Assembly (NCBI RefSeq): GCF_932526225.1 | Contig: NC_064043.1 | Span: forward strand, 14,942,085-15,006,084 | DNA: 64,000 bases | Reading direction: 5' to 3' | From: Nematostella vectensis | Lineage: Eukaryota; Cnidaria; Anthozoa; Actiniaria; Edwardsiidae | The notes under the pieces: model-generated | What the model saw: only the letters and a program-made list of their open reading frames with translations | Database searches by the model: none | What the model was told of the DNA's origin: nothing | Program-made: the position numbers and the translations under genes | In this document: one piece after another, positions 29,301 through 44,300 of the stretch | Numbering within the stretch: the stretch's first letter is position 1 | Layout: each line of letters opens with the position of its first letter

Positions 29301-32300
29301 TCACGCAACTGTCATACAATGTGTTTATGCTATTAACATTCTAGAAAAGCGCAAAATCGTTATTCGATGAAGAAGCGGGGGCTATATGTTTGTACGAGTT
29401 TTGTTTGATATTTAGTTTATTTGATTGGGAAGAATTGTGAAAAAGTAATTTGTGGAAATCTATCCTCTTCTATTTAGTCCTTCGAACAGAGGTTTTTTCT
29501 TATTACCCGGCGACCAGATACCCAGCTAACAGATCCTTTACCTTATGTTTCTCGGACTTAAAAGTCGCAGTTTTACTTGTTGCTCTTCCAGCACAAATTC
29601 AAACAAAACAACGCGAAAACCCAGAGACGCGAATCAACAAGTACTAAAAGAAAGAGCTTTGGTAGCATTTTACTTGTTTTGTTTGCAAAATAACAACTTG
29701 AGTTGGACTGAACCGTTAAAGGTCGATTGACGTCGGTGACGAAGGCACATGCGCACGCTCAACCCACATGGAAGACGTTTTCTGAAAATACTAGCTTATA
29801 TATATTTTACGGCTGTACAAACAAATGAAGGTAGCGGTCACAGGTCGATGCCAAAGCCATTTTATAGTACTGAGCTGAGCATTAACCGAAAGTTGAACAC
29901 CGTAAGTTTACAGGATGACCTAAGGATTGCTGTATTGCAAAAGCACAAAAAAACTCTCGACCGAATTTAAACTATTTTCAAAGTAAATTACAACAACAAC
30001 CCCTCAGACAATCCTAGGTGTGAACTGGAGGTCGGCAAAGCAATGGCTGACATTGCAAGCATAAGTCCTTCGTCCAAATCTAACTTAAGCTTAGTACTAA
30101 ACGCAACAGTACTAGCAGTATCCTCGTCTTTAGCTACTTTAGGTAATCGCTTGAGGTCTTACTTGAGTTTGGTACTAAACGCAACAGTACTAGCAGTATC
30201 CTCGTCTTTAGCTACTTTAGGCAATCGCTTGGGGTCTTACTTGAGTTTGGTACTAAACGCGACAGTACTAGCAGTATCCTCGTCTTTAGGTAATCGCTTG
30301 GGGTCTTACTTGAGTTTGGTACTAAACGCGACAGTACTAGCAGTATCCTCGTCTTTAGCTACTTTAGGTAATCGTTTGGGGTCTAACTTGAGTTTGGTAC
30401 TAAACGCGACAGTACTAGCAGTATCCTCGTCCTTAGCTACTTTAGGTAATCGCTTGGGGTCTTACTTGAGTTTGGTACTAAACGCGACAGTACTAGCAGT
30501 ATCCTCGTCTTTAGGTAATCGCTTGGGGTCTTACTTGAGTTTGGTACTAAACGCGACAGTACTAGCAGTATCCTCGTCTTTAGGTACTTTAGGTAATCGC
30601 TTGGGGTCTTACTTGAGTTTGGTACTAAACGCAACAGTACTAGCAGTATCCTCGTCTTTAGGTAATCGCTTGGGGTCTTACTTGAGTTTGGTACTAAACG
30701 CGACAGTACTAGCAGTATCCTCGTCTTTAGCTACTTTAGGTAATCGCTTGGGGTCTTACTTGAGTTTGGTACTAAACGCAACAGTACTAGCAGTATCCTC
30801 GTCTTTAGCTACTTTAGGTAATCGCTTGGGGTCTTACTTGAGTTTGGTACTAAACGCAACAGTACTAGCAGTATCCTCGTCCTTAGCTACTTTAGGCAAT
30901 CGCTTGGGGTCTTACTTGAGTTTAGTACTAAACGCGACAGTACTAGCAGTATCCTCGTCTTTAGGTAATCGCTTGGGGTCTTACTTGAGTTTGGTACTAA
31001 ACGCAACAGTACTAGCAGTATCCTCGTCTTTAGGTAATCGCTTGGGGTCTTACTTGAGGTTGGTACTAAACGCAACAGTACTAGCAGTATCCTCGTCCTT
31101 AGCTACTTTAGGCAATCGCTTGGGGTCTTACTTGAGTTTAGTACTAAACGCGACAGTACTAGCAGTATCCTCGTCTTTCGGTAATCGCTTGGGGTCTTAC
31201 TTGAGTTTGGTACTAAACGCAGCAGTACTAGCAGCATCCTCGTCTTTAGCTACTTTAGGTAATCGCTTGGGGTCTTACTTGAGTTTGGTACTAAACGCGA
31301 CAGTACTAGCAGTATCCTCGTCTTTAGCTACTTTAGGCAATCGCTTGGGGTCTTACTTGAGTTTGGTACTAAACGCGACAGTACTAGCAGTATCCTCGTC
31401 TTTAGCTACTTTAGGCAATCGCTTGGGGTCTTACTTGAGGTTGGTACTAAACGCAACAGTACTAGCAGTATCCTCGTCCTTAGCTACTTTAGGCAATCGC
31501 TTGGGGTCTTACTTGAGTTTGGTACTAAACGCGACAGTACTAGCAGTATCCTCGTCTTTCGGTACTTTAGGTAATCGCTTGGGGTCTTACTTGAGTTTGG
31601 TACTAAACGCGACAGTACTAGCAGTATCCTCGTCTTTAGCTACTTTAGGCAATCGCTTGGGGTCTTACTTGAGTTTGGTACTAAACGCAACAGTAATAGC
31701 AGTATCCTCGTCTTTAGGCAATCGCTTGGGGTCTTACTTGAGTTTGGTACTAAACGCGACAGTACTAGCAGTATCCTCGTCTTTAGGCAATCGCTTGGGG
31801 TCTTACTTGAGTTTGGTACTAAACGCAACAGTACTAGCAGTATCCTCGTCCTTAGCTACTTTAGGCAATCGCTTGGGGTCTTACTTGAGTTTGGTACTAA
31901 ACGCGACAGTACTAGCAGTATCCTCGTCTTTAGGTACTTTAGGTAATCGCTTGGGGTCTTACTTGAGTTTGGTACTAAACGCGACAGTACTAGCAGTATC
32001 CTCGTCTTTAGCTACTTTAGGCAATCGCTTGGGGTCTTACTTGAGTTTGGTACTAAACGCAACAGTAATAGCAGTATCCTCGTCTTTAGGCAATCGCTTG
32101 GGGTCTTACTTGAGTTTGGTACTAAACGCGACAGTACTAGCAGTATCCTCGTCTTTAGGCAATCGCTTGGGGTCTTACTTGAGTTTGGTACTAAACGCAA
32201 CAGTACTAGCAGTATCCTCGTCCTTAGCTACTTTAGGTAATCGCTTGGGGTCTTACTTGAGTTTGGTACTAAACGCGACAGTACTAGCAGTATCCTCGTC

Positions 32301-35300
32301 CTTAGCTACTTTAGGTAATCGCTTGGGGTCTTACTTGAGTTTGGTACTAAACGCAACAGTACTAGCAGTATCCTCGTCTTTAGCTACTTTAGGTAATCGC
32401 TTGGGGTCTTACTTGAGTTTGGTACTAAACGCGACAGTACTAGCAGTATCCTCGTCTTTAGGTAATCGCTTGGGGTCTTACTTGAGTTTGGTACTAAACG
32501 CGACAGTACTAGCAGTATCCTCGTCTTTAGCTACTTTAGGTAATCGCTTGGGGTCTAACTTGAGTTTGGTACTAAACGCGACAGTACTAGCAGTATCCTC
32601 GTCCTTAGCTACTTTAGGTAATCGCTTGGGGTCTTACTTGAGTTTGGTACTAAACGCGACAGTACTAGCAGTATCCTCGTCTTTAGCTACTTTAGGCAAT
32701 CGCTTGGGGCCTTACTTGAGTTTGGTACTAAACGCAACAGTACTAGCAGTATCCTCGTCTTTAGGCAATCGCTTGGGGTCTTACTTGAGTTTGGTACTAA
32801 ACGCGACAGTACTAGCAGTATCCTCGTCCTTAGCTACTTTAGGTAATCGCTTGGGGTCTTACTTGAGTTTGGTACTAAACGCGACAGTACTAGCAGTATC
32901 CTCGTCTTTAGCTACTTTAGGTAATCGCTTGGGGTCTTACTTGAGTTTGGTACTAAACGCGACAGTACTAGCAGTATCCTCGTCTTTAGCTACTTTAGGT
33001 AATCGCTTGGGGTCTTACTTGAGTTTGGTACTAAACGCGACAGTACTAGCAGTATCCTCGTCTTTAGGCAATCGCTTGGGGTCTTACTTGAGTTTGGTAC
33101 TAAACGCGACAGTACTAGCAGTATCCTCGTCTTTAGCTACTTTAGGTAATCGCTTGGGGTCTTACTTGAGTTTGGTACTAAACGCAACAGTACTAGCAGT
33201 ATCCTCGTCCTTAGCTACTTTAGGTAATCGCTTGGGGTCTTACTTGAGTTTGGTACTAAACGCGACAGTACTAGCAGTATCCTCGTCTTTAGGTAATCGC
33301 TTGGGGTCTTACTTGAGTTTGGTACTAAACGCGACAGTACTAGCAGTATCCTCGTCCTTAGCTACTTTAGGTAATCGCTTGGGGTCTTACTTGAGTTTGG
33401 TACTAAACGCGACAGTACTAGCAGTATCCTCGTCTTTAGCTACTTTAGGTAATCGCTTGGGGTCTTACTTGAGTTTGGTACTAAACGCAACAGTACTAGC
33501 AGTATCCTCGTCTTTAGCTACTTTAGGCAATCGCTTGGGGTCTAACTTGAGTTTGGTACTAAACGCGACAGTACTAGCAGTATCCTCGTCCTTAGCTACT
33601 TTAGGTAATCGCTTGGGGTCTTACTTGAGTTTGGTACTAAACGCGACAGTACTAGCAGTATCCTCGTCTTTAGGTAATCGCTTGGGGTCTTACTTGAGTT
33701 TGGTACTAAACGCGACAGTACTAGCAGTATCCTCGTCTTTAGCTACTTTAGGTAATCGCTTGGGGTCTTACTTGGTATGTAATTCATCTAAATGCAAAGA
33801 GCTAGTTTTCCGCAAGAAAGGGTGTAATCAGAATATCGAGTTAGTGAACAACATTCCGCAATGTACGGTATTACCGATTCTAGGGATTACCTTTCAGTCT
33901 AACGGCAAATACAGTGAACATGTGCGTTCCAAGTTAACAAAGGCAAATAAGTGTCTTTACATTTTAAGATCTTTAAGAAAGGAAGGAATTTGTCAAGAAG
34001 AACTCGATCACCTCTTTAAGTCTATTGTCCTTCCTAATTTCACTTATGGCTTGTCCGTTTTTGGTGCCTCAGACTCGGATCTCACAAACATACAGAACTT
34101 CCTAGAGAGATGCTTTAAAAGGAAATACATTTCAAACATTGTAAACATCCGTAAACTTCTAGAGGAGGCAGATAAGAAGATTTATCGTACTCGCTTAGAT
34201 CAACCTGAATATCCTCTGAGCAAAATCCTGCCTAAGAAAAAAGACCAAAAATACAACCTCAGAAAAAGAAATGTGATTTATCCTAGGGTTAACTCAGAGC
34301 GATTCAAAAATACTTTTGTCAATAGGCTTGTCTTTAAATATAGTGACATATAATTGATGTAGCGCATTTACTTATAATCGGTTTCTCCTACATTTTGTAA
34401 ACTTAGACATGTTGATTTATCTAAGGCAATAAAGATTATTATTATTATTATTACTTGAGTTTGGTACTAAACGCGACAGTACTAGCAGTATCCTCGTCTT
34501 TAGGCAATCGCTTGGGGTCTTACTTGAGTTTGGTACTAAACACGACAGTACTAGCAGTATCCTCGTCCTTAGCTACTTTAGGCAATCGCTTGGGGTCTTA
34601 CTTGAGTTTGGTACTAAACGCGACAGTACTAGCAGTATCCTCGTCTTTAGGTAATCGCTTGGGGTCTTACTTGAGTTTGGTACTAAACGCGACAGTACTA
34701 GCAGTATCCTCGTCTTTAGCTACTTTAGGCAATCGCTTGGGGTCTTACTTGAGTTTGGTACTAAACGCGACAGTACTAGCAGTATCCTCGTCTTTAGGTA
34801 ATCGCTTGGGGTCTTACTTGAGTTTGGTACTAAACGCGACAGTACTAGCAGTATCCTCGTCTTTAGCTACTTTAGGCAATCGTTTGGGGTCTTACTTGAG
34901 TTTGGTACTAAACGCAACAGTACTAGCAGTATCCTCGTCTTTAGGTAATCGCTTGGGGTCTAACTTGAGTTTGGTACTAAACGCGACAGTACTAGCAGTA
35001 TCCTCGTCTTTAGCTACTTTAGGCAATCGCTTGGGGTCTAACTTGAGTTTGGTACTAAACGCAACAGTACTAGCAGTATCCTCGTCTTTAGGTAATCGCT
35101 TGGGGTCTTACTTGAGTTTGGTACTAAACGCAACAGTACTAGCAGTATCCTCGTCTTTAGGTAATCGCTTGGGGTCTTACTTGAGTTTGGTACTAAACGC
35201 GACAGTACTAGCAGTATCCTCGTCTTTAGGTAATCGCTTGGGGTCTTACTTGAGTTTGGTACTAAACGCAACAGTACTAGCAGTATCCTCGTCCTTAGCT

Positions 35301-38300
35301 ACTTTAGGCAATCGCTTGGGGTCTAACTTGAGTTTGGTACTAAACGCGACAGTACTAGCAGTATCCTCGTCTTTAGCTACTTTAGGTAATCGCTTGGGGT
35401 CTAACTTGAGTTTGGTACTAAACGCGACAGTACTAGCAGTATCCTCGTCCTTAGCTACTTTAGGCAATCGCTTGGGGTCTTACTTGAGTTTGGTACTAAA
35501 CGCGACAGTACTAGCAGTATCCTCGTCTTTAGGTAATCGCTTGGGGTCTTACTTGAGTTTGGTACTAAACGCGACAGTACTAGCAGTATCCTCGTCTTTA
35601 GGCAATCGCTTGGGGTCTTACTTGAGTTTGGTACTAAACGCGACAGTACTAGCAGTATCCTCGTCTTTAGGTAATCGCTTGGGGTCTTACTTGAGTTTAG
35701 TACTAAACGCAACAGTACTAGCAGTATCCTCGTCTTTAGCTACTTTAGGCAATCGCTTGGGGTCTTACTTGAGTTTGGTACTAAACGCAACAGTACTAGC
35801 AGTATCCTCGTCCTTAGCTACTTTAGGCAATCGCTTGGGGTCTAACTTGAGTTTGGTACTAAACGCGACAGTACTAGCAGTATCCTCGTCTTTAGCTACT
35901 TTAGGTAATCGCTTGGGGTCTTACTTGAGTTTGGTACTAAACGCGACAGTACTAGCAGTATCCTCGTCTTTAGCTACTTTAGGTAATCGCTTGGGGTCTT
36001 ACTTGAGTTTGGTACTAAACGCGACAGTACTAGCAGTATCCTCGTCTTTAGCTACTTTAGGTAATCGCTTGGGGTGTTACTTGAGTTTGGTACTAAACGC
36101 GACAGTACTAGCAGTATCCTCGTCCTTAGCTACTTTAGGTAATCGCTTGGGGTCTTACTTGAGTTTGGTACTAAACGCAACAGTACTAGCAGTATCCTCG
36201 TCTTTAGGTAATCGCTTGGGGTCTTACTTGAGTTTGGTACTAAACGCAACAGTACTAGCAGTATCCTCGTCTTTAGCTACTTTCGGTAATCGCTTGGGGT
36301 CTTACTTGAGTTTGGTACTAAACGCGACAGTACTAGCAGTATCCTCGTCTTTCGGTAATCGCTTGGGGTCTTACTTGAGTTTGGTACTAAACGCAACAGT
36401 ACTAGCAGTATCCTCGTCTTTAGCTACTTTCGGTAATCGCTTGGGGTCTTACTTGAGTTTGGTACTAAACGCGACAGTACTAGCAGTATCCTCGTCTTTC
36501 GGTAATCGCTTGGGGTCTTACTTGAGTTTGGTACTAAACGCGACAGTACTAGCAGTATCCTCGTCTTTAGGTACTTTAGGTAATCGCTTGGGGTCTTACT
36601 TGAGTTTGGTACTAAACGCAACAGTACTAGAAGTATCCTCGTCTTTAGCTACTTTAGGTAATCGCTTGGGGTCTTACTTGAGTTTAGTACTAAACGCGAC
36701 AGTACTAGCAGTATCCTCGTCTTTAGCTACTTTAGGTAATCGCTTGGGGTCTTACTTGAGTTTGGTACTAAACGCAACAGTAATAGCAGTATCCTCGTCT
36801 TTAGCTACTTTAGGTAATCGCTTGGGGTCTTACTTGAGTTTGGTACTAAACGCGACAGTACTAGCAGTATCCTCGTCCTTAGCTACTTTAGGTAATCGCT
36901 TGGGGTCTTACTTGAGTTTGGTACTAAACGCAACAGTACTAGCAGTATCCTCGTCTTTAGGTAATCGCTTGGGGTCTTACTTGAGTTTGGTACTAAACGC
37001 AACAGTACTAGCAGTATCCTCGTCTTTAGGTAATCGCTTGGGGTCTTACTTGAGTTTGGTACTAAACGCGACAGTACTAGCAGTATCCTCGTCTTTAGGT
37101 AATCGCTTGGGGTCTTACTTGAGTTTGGTACTAAACGCGACAGTACTAGCAGTATCCTCGTCTTTAGCTACTTTAGGCAATCGCTTGGGGTCTTACTTGA
37201 GTTTGGTACTAAACGCGACAGTACTAGCAGTATCCTCGTCTTTAGCTACTTTAGGTAATCGCTTGGGATCTTACTTGAGTTTGGTACTAAACGCGACAGT
37301 ACTAGCAGTATCCTCGTCTTTAGCTACTTTAGGTAATCGCTTGGGGTCTAACTTGAGTTTGGTACTAAACGCAACAGTACTAGCAGTATCCTCGTCTTTA
37401 GGCAATCGCTTGGGGTCTTACTTGAGTTTGGTACTAAACGCGACAGTACTAGCAGTATCCTCGTCTTTAGGCAATCGCTTGGGGTCTTACTTGAGTTTGG
37501 TACTAAACGCAACAGTACTAGCAGTATCCTCGTCTTTAGCTACTTTAGGTAATCGCTTGGGGTCTTACTTGAGTTTAGTACTAAACGCGACAGTACTAGC
37601 AGTATCCTCGTCCTTAGCTACTTTAGGCAATCGCTTGGGGTCTAACTTGAGTTTGGTACTAAACGCGACAGTACTAGCAGTATCCTCGTCTTTAGGCAAT
37701 CGCTTGGGGTCTTACTTGAGTTTGGTACTAAACGCAACAGTACTAGCAGTATCCTCGTCTTTAGCTACTTTCGGTAATCGCTTGGGGTCTTACTTGAGTT
37801 TGGTACTAAACGCGACAGTACTAGCAGTATCCTCGTCTTTAGGTAATCGCTTGGGGTCTTACTTGAGTTTGGTACTAAACGCGACAGTACTAGCAGTATC
37901 CTCGTCTTTAGGTAATCGCTTGGGGTCTTACTTGAGGTTGGTACTAAACGCAACAGTACTAGCAGTATCCTCGTCTTTAGCTACTTTAGGTAATCGCTTG
38001 GGGTCTTACTTGAGTTTGGTACTAAACGCGACAGTACTAGCAGTATCCTCGTCCTTAGCTACTTTAGGCAATCGCTTGGGGTCTTACTTGAGTTTGGTAC
38101 TAAACGCGACAGTACTAGCAGTATCCTCGTCTTTAGCTACTTTAGGTAATCGCTTGGGGTCTTACTTGAGTTTGGTACTAAACGCGACAGTACTAGCAGT
38201 ATCCTCGTCTTTAGCTACTTTAGGTAATCGCTTGGGGTCTAACTTGAGTTTGGTACTAAACGCGACAGTACTAGCAGTATCCTCGTCCTTAGCTACTTTA

Positions 38301-41300
38301 GGTAATCGCTTGGGGTCTTACTTGAGTTTGGTACTAAACGCAACAGTACTAGCAGTATCCTCGTCTTTAGCTACTTTAGGTAATCGCTTGGGGTCTTACT
38401 TGAGTTTGGTACTAAACGCGACAGTACTAGCAGTATCCTCGTCTTTAGGCAATCGCTTGGGGTCTTACTTGAGTTTGGTACTAAACGCGACAGTACTAGC
38501 AGTATCCTCGTCTTTAGGCAATCGCTTGGGGTCTTACTTGAGTTTGGTACTAAACGCGACAGTACTAGCAGTATCCTCGTCTTTAGCTACTTTAGGTAAT
38601 CGGTTGGGGTCTTACTTGAGTTTGGTACTAAACGCAACAGTACTAGCAGTATCCTCGTCTTTAGCTACTTTAGGTAATCGCTTGGGGTCTTACTTGAGTT
38701 TGGTACTAAACGCGACAGTACTAGCAGTATCCTCGTCTTTAGGCAATCGCTTGGGGTCTTACTTGAGTTTGGTACTAAACGCGACAGTACTAGCAGTATC
38801 CTCGTCTTTAGCTACTTTAGGTAATCGCTTGGGGTCTTACTTGAGTTTGGTACTAAACGCAACAGTACTAGCAGTATCCTCGTCCTTAGCTACTTTAGGT
38901 AATCGCTTGGGGTCTTACTTGAGTTTGGTACTAAACGCGACAGTACTAGCAGTATCCTCGTCTTTAGGTAATCGCTTGGGGTCTTACTTGAGTTTGGTAC
39001 TAAACGCGACAGTACTAGCAGTATCCTCGTCTTTAGCTACTTTAGGTAATCGCTTGGGGTCTTACTTGAGTTTGGTACTAAACGCAACAGTACTAGCAGT
39101 ATCCTCGTCTTTAGCTACTTTAGGCAATCGCTTGGGGTCTAACTTGAGTTTGGTACTAAACGCGACAGTACTAGCAGTATCCTCGTCCTTAGCTACTTTA
39201 GGTAATCGCTTGGGGTCTTACTTGAGTTTGGTACTAAACGCGACAGTACTAGCAGTATCCTCGTCTTTAGGTAATCGCTTGGGGTCTTACTTGAGTTTGG
39301 TACTAAACGCGACAGTACTAGCAGTATCCTCGTCTTTAGCTACTTTAGGTAATCGCTTGGGGTCTTACTTGGTATGTAATTCATCTAAATGCAAAGAGCT
39401 AGTTTTCCGCAAGAAAGGGTGTAATCAGAATATCGAGTTAGTGAACAACATTCCGCAATGTACGGTATTACCGATTCTAGGGATTACCTTTCAGTCTAAC
39501 GGCAAATACAGTGAACATGTGCGATCCAAGTTAACAAAGGCAAATAAGTGTCTTTACATTTTAAGATCTTTAAGAAAGGAAGGAATTTGTCAAGAAGAAC
39601 TCGATCACCTCTTTAAGTCTATTGTCCTTCCTAATTTCACTTATGGCTTGTCCGTTTTTGGTGCCTCAGACTCGGATCTCACAAACATACAGAACTTCCT
39701 AGAGAGATGCTTTAAAAGGAAATACATTTCAAACATTGTAAACATCCGTAAACTTCTAGAGGAGGCAGATAAGAAGATTTATCGTACTCGCTTAGATCAA
39801 CCTGAATATCCTCTGAGCAAAATCCTGCCTAAGAAAAAAGACCAAAAATACAACCTCAGAAAAAGAAATGTGATTTATCCTAGGGTTAACTCAGAGCGAT
39901 TCAAAAATACTTTTGTCAATAGGCTTGTCTTTAAATATAGTGACATATAATTGATGTAGCGCATTTACTTATAATCGGTTTCTCCTACATTTTGTAAACT
40001 TAGACATGTTGATTTATCTAAGGCAATAAAGATTATTATTATTATTATTACTTGAGTTTGGTACTAAACGCGACAGTACTAGCAGTATCCTCGTCTTTAG
40101 CTACTTTAGGCAATCGCTTGGGGTCTTACTTGAGTTTGGTACTAAACGCGACAGTACTAGCAGTATCCTCGTCTTTAGCTACTTTAGGCAATCGCTTGGG
40201 GTCTTACTTGAGTTTGGTACTAAACGCAACAGTACTAGCAGTATCCTCGTCCTTAGCTACTTTAGGCAATCGCTTGGGGTCTAACTTGAGTTTGGTACTA
40301 AACGCGACAGTACTAGCAGTATCCTCGTCTTTAGCTACTTTAGGTAATCGCTTGGGGTCTTACTTGAGTTTGGTACTAAACGCGACAGTACTAGCAGTAT
40401 CCTCGTCTTTAGCTACTTTAGGTAATCGCTTGGGGTCTTACTTGAGTTTGGTACTAAACGCGACAGTACTAGCAGTATCCTCGTCTTTAGCTACTTTAGG
40501 TAATCGCTTGGGGTCTTACTTGAGTTTGGTACTAAACGCGACAGTACTAGCAGTATCCTCGTCTTTAGCTACTTTAGGTAATCGCTTGGGGTCTTACTTG
40601 AGTTTGGTACTAAACGCGACAGTACTAGCAGTATCCTCGTCCTTAGCTACTTTAGGTAATCGCTTGGGGTCTTACTTGAGTTTGGTACTAAACGCAACAG
40701 TACTAGCAGTATCCTCGTCTTTAGGTAATCGCTTGGGGTCTTACTTGAGTTTGGTACTAAACGCAACAGTACTAGCAGTATCCTCGTCTTTAGCTACTTT
40801 CGGTAATCGCTTGGGGTCTTACTTGAGTTTGGTACTAAACGCCACAGTACTAGCAGTATCCTCGTCTTTCGGTAATCGCTTGGGGTCTTACTTGAGTTTG
40901 GTACTAAACGCAACAGTACTAGCAGTATCCTCGTCTTTAGCTACTTTCGGTAATCGCTTGGGGTCTTACTTGAGTTTGGTACTAAACGCGACAGTACTAG
41001 CAGTATCCTCGTCTTTCGGTAATCGCTTGGGGTCTTACTTGAGTTTGGTACTAAACGCGACAGTACTAGCAGTATCCTCGTCTTTAGGTACTTTAGGTAA
41101 TCGCTTGGGGTCTTACTTGAGTTTGGTACTAAACGCAACAGTAATAGCAGTATCCTCGTCTTTAGCTACTTTAGGTAATCGCTTGGGGTCTTACTTGAGT
41201 TTGGTACTAAACGCGACAGTACTAGCAGTATCCTCGTCCTTAGCTACTTTAGGTAATCGCTTGGGGTCTTACTTGAGTTTGGTACTAAACGCAACAGTAC

Positions 41301-44300
41301 TAGCAGTATCCTCGTCTTTAGGTAATCGCTTGGGGTCTTACTTGAGTTTGGTACTAAACGCAACAGTACTAGCAGTATCCTCGTCTTTAGGTAATCGCTT
41401 GGGGTCTTACTTGAGTTTGGTACTAAACGCGACAGTACTAGCAGTATCCTCGTCTTTAGGTAATCGCTTGGGGTCTTACTTGAGTTTGGTACTAAACGCG
41501 ACAGTACTAGCAGTATCCTCGTCTTTAGCTACTTTAGGCAATCGCTTGGGGTCTTACTTGAGTTTGGTACTAAACGCGACAGTACTAGCAGTATCCTCGT
41601 CTTTAGCTACTTTAGGTAATCGCTTGGGGTCTTACTTGAGTTTGGTACTAAACGCGACAGTACTAGCAGTATCCTCGTCTTTAGCTACTTTAGGTAATCG
41701 CTTGGGGTCTAACTTGAGTTTGGTACTAAACGCGACAGTACTAGCAGTATCCTCGTCTTTAGCTACTTTAGGCAATCGCTTGGGGTCTTACTTGAGTTTG
41801 GTACTAAACGCAACAGTACTAGCAGTATCCTCGTCTTTAGGCAATCGCTTGGGGTCTTACTTGAGTTTGGTACTAAACGCGACAGTACTAGCAGTATCCT
41901 CGTCTTTAGGCAATCGCTTGGGGTCTTACTTGAGTTTGGTACTAAACGCAACAGTACTAGCAGTATCCTCGTCTTTAGCTACTTTAGGTAATCGCTTGGG
42001 GTCTTACTTGAGTTTAGTACTAAACGCGACAGTACTAGCAGTATCCTCGTCCTTAGCTACTTTAGGCAATCGCTTGGGGTCTAACTTGAGTTTGGTACTA
42101 AACGCGACAATACTAGCAGTATCCTCGTCTTTAGGCAATCGCTTGGGGTCTTACTTGAGTTTGGTACTAAACGCAACAGTACTAGCAGTATCCTCGTCTT
42201 TAGCTACTTTCGGTAATCGCTTGGGGTCTTACTTGAGTTTGGTACTAAACGCGACAGTACTAGCAGTATCCTCGTCTTTAGGTAATCGCTTGGGGTCTTA
42301 CTTGAGTTTGGTACTAAACGCGACAGTACTAGCAGTATCCTCGTCTTTAGGTAATCGCTTGGGGTCTTACTTGAGGTTGGTACTAAACGCAACAGTACTA
42401 GCAGTATCCTCGTCCTTAGCTACTTTAGGCAATCGCTTGGGGTCTTACTTGAGTTTGGTACTAAACGCGACAGTACTAGCAGTATCCTCGTCTTTAGCTA
42501 CTTTAGGTAATCGCTTGGGGTCTTACTTGAGTTTGGTACTAAACGCGACAGTACTAGCAGTATCCTCGTCTTTAGCTACTTTAGGTAATCGCTTGGGGTC
42601 TAACTTGAGTTTGGTACTAAACGCGACAGTACTAGCAGTATCCTCGTCTTTAGCTACTTTAGGTAATCGCTTGGGGTCTTACTTGAGTTTGGTACTAAAC
42701 GCGACAGTACTAGCAGTATCCTCGTCTTTAGGTAATCGCTTGGGGTCTTACTTGAGTTTGGTACTAAACGCAACAGTACTAGCAGTATCCTCGTCTTTAG
42801 CTACTTTAGGCAATCGCTTGGGGTCTTACTTGAGTTTGGTACTAAACGCGACAGTACTAGCAGTATCCTCGTCTTTAGCTACTTTAGGCAATCGCTTGGG
42901 GTCTTACTTGAGTTTGGTACTAAATGCGACAGTACTAGCAGTATCCTCGTCCTTAGCTACTTTAGGTAATCGCTTGGGGTCTTACTTGAGTTTGGTACTA
43001 AACGCAACAGTACTAGCAGTATCCTCGTCCTTAGGTAATCGCTTGGGGTCTTACTTGAGTTTGGTACTAAACGCGACAGTACTAGCAGTATCCTCGTCTT
43101 TAGCTACTTTAGGTAATCGCTTGGGGTCTTACTTGAGTTTGGTACTAAACGCAACAGTACTAGCAGTATCCCCTCGTCTTTAGGTAATCGCTTGGGGTCT
43201 TACTTGAGTTTGGTACTAAACGCGACAGTACTAGCAGTATCCTCGTCTTTAGGTAATCGCTTGGGGTCTTACTTGAGTTTGGTACTAAACGCGACAGTAC
43301 TAGCAGTATCCTCGTCTTTAGCTACTTTAGGCAATCGTTTGGGGTCTTACTTGAGTTTGGTACTAAACGCGACAGTACTAGCAGTATCCTCGTCCTTAGC
43401 TACTTTAGGTAATCGCTTGGGGTCTTACTTGAGTTTGGTACTAAACGCAACAGTACTAGCAGTATCCTCGTCTTTAGGTAATCGCTTGGGGTCTTACTTG
43501 AGTTTGGTACTAAACGCGACAGTACTAGCAGTATCCTCGTCCTTAGGTAATCGCTTGGGGTCTTACTTGAGTTTGGTACTAAACGCGACAGTACTAGCAG
43601 TATCCTCGTCTTTAGCTACTTTAGGTAATCGCTTGGGGTCTTACTTGAGTTTGGTACTAAACGCAACAGTACTAGCAGTATCCTCGTCTTTAGGTAATCG
43701 CTTGGGGTCTTACTTGAGTTTGGTACTAAACGCGACAGTACTAGCAGTATCCTCGTCTTTAGGTAATCGCTTGGGGTCTTACTTGAGTTTGGTACTAAAC
43801 GCGACAGTACTAGCAGTATCCTCGTCTTTAGCTTCTTTAGGCAATCGCTTGGGGTCTTACTTGAGTTTGGTACTAAACGCAACAGTACTAGCAGTATCCT
43901 CGTCTTTAGCTACTTTAGGTAATCGCTTGGGGTCTTACTTGAGTTTGGTACTAAACGCAACAGTACTAGCAGTATCCTCGTCTTTAGCTACTTTAGGTAA
44001 TCGCTTGGGGTCTTACTTGAGTTTGGTACTAAACGCGACAGTACTAGCAGTATCCTCGTCTTTAGGTAATCGCTTGGGGTCTTACTTGAGTTTGGTACTA
44101 AACGCAACAGTACTAGCAGTATCCTCGTCTTTAGCTACTTTAGGCAATCGCTTGGGGTCTTACTTGAGTTTGGTACTAAACGCGACAGTACTAGCAGTAT
44201 CCTCGTCCTTAGCTACTTTAGGTAATCGCTTGGGGTCTTACTTGAGTTTGGTACTAAACGCAACAGTACTAGCAGTATCCTCGTCTTTAGGTAATCGCTT

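Noticed and set aside
30043-34353. 1,436-codon plus-strand ORF (and those at 34455, 40052, 43192)
   Set aside because: Pure translation of the stop-free array antisense to exon w18 copies, ending in a LINE fragment. No domain, no independent start context.
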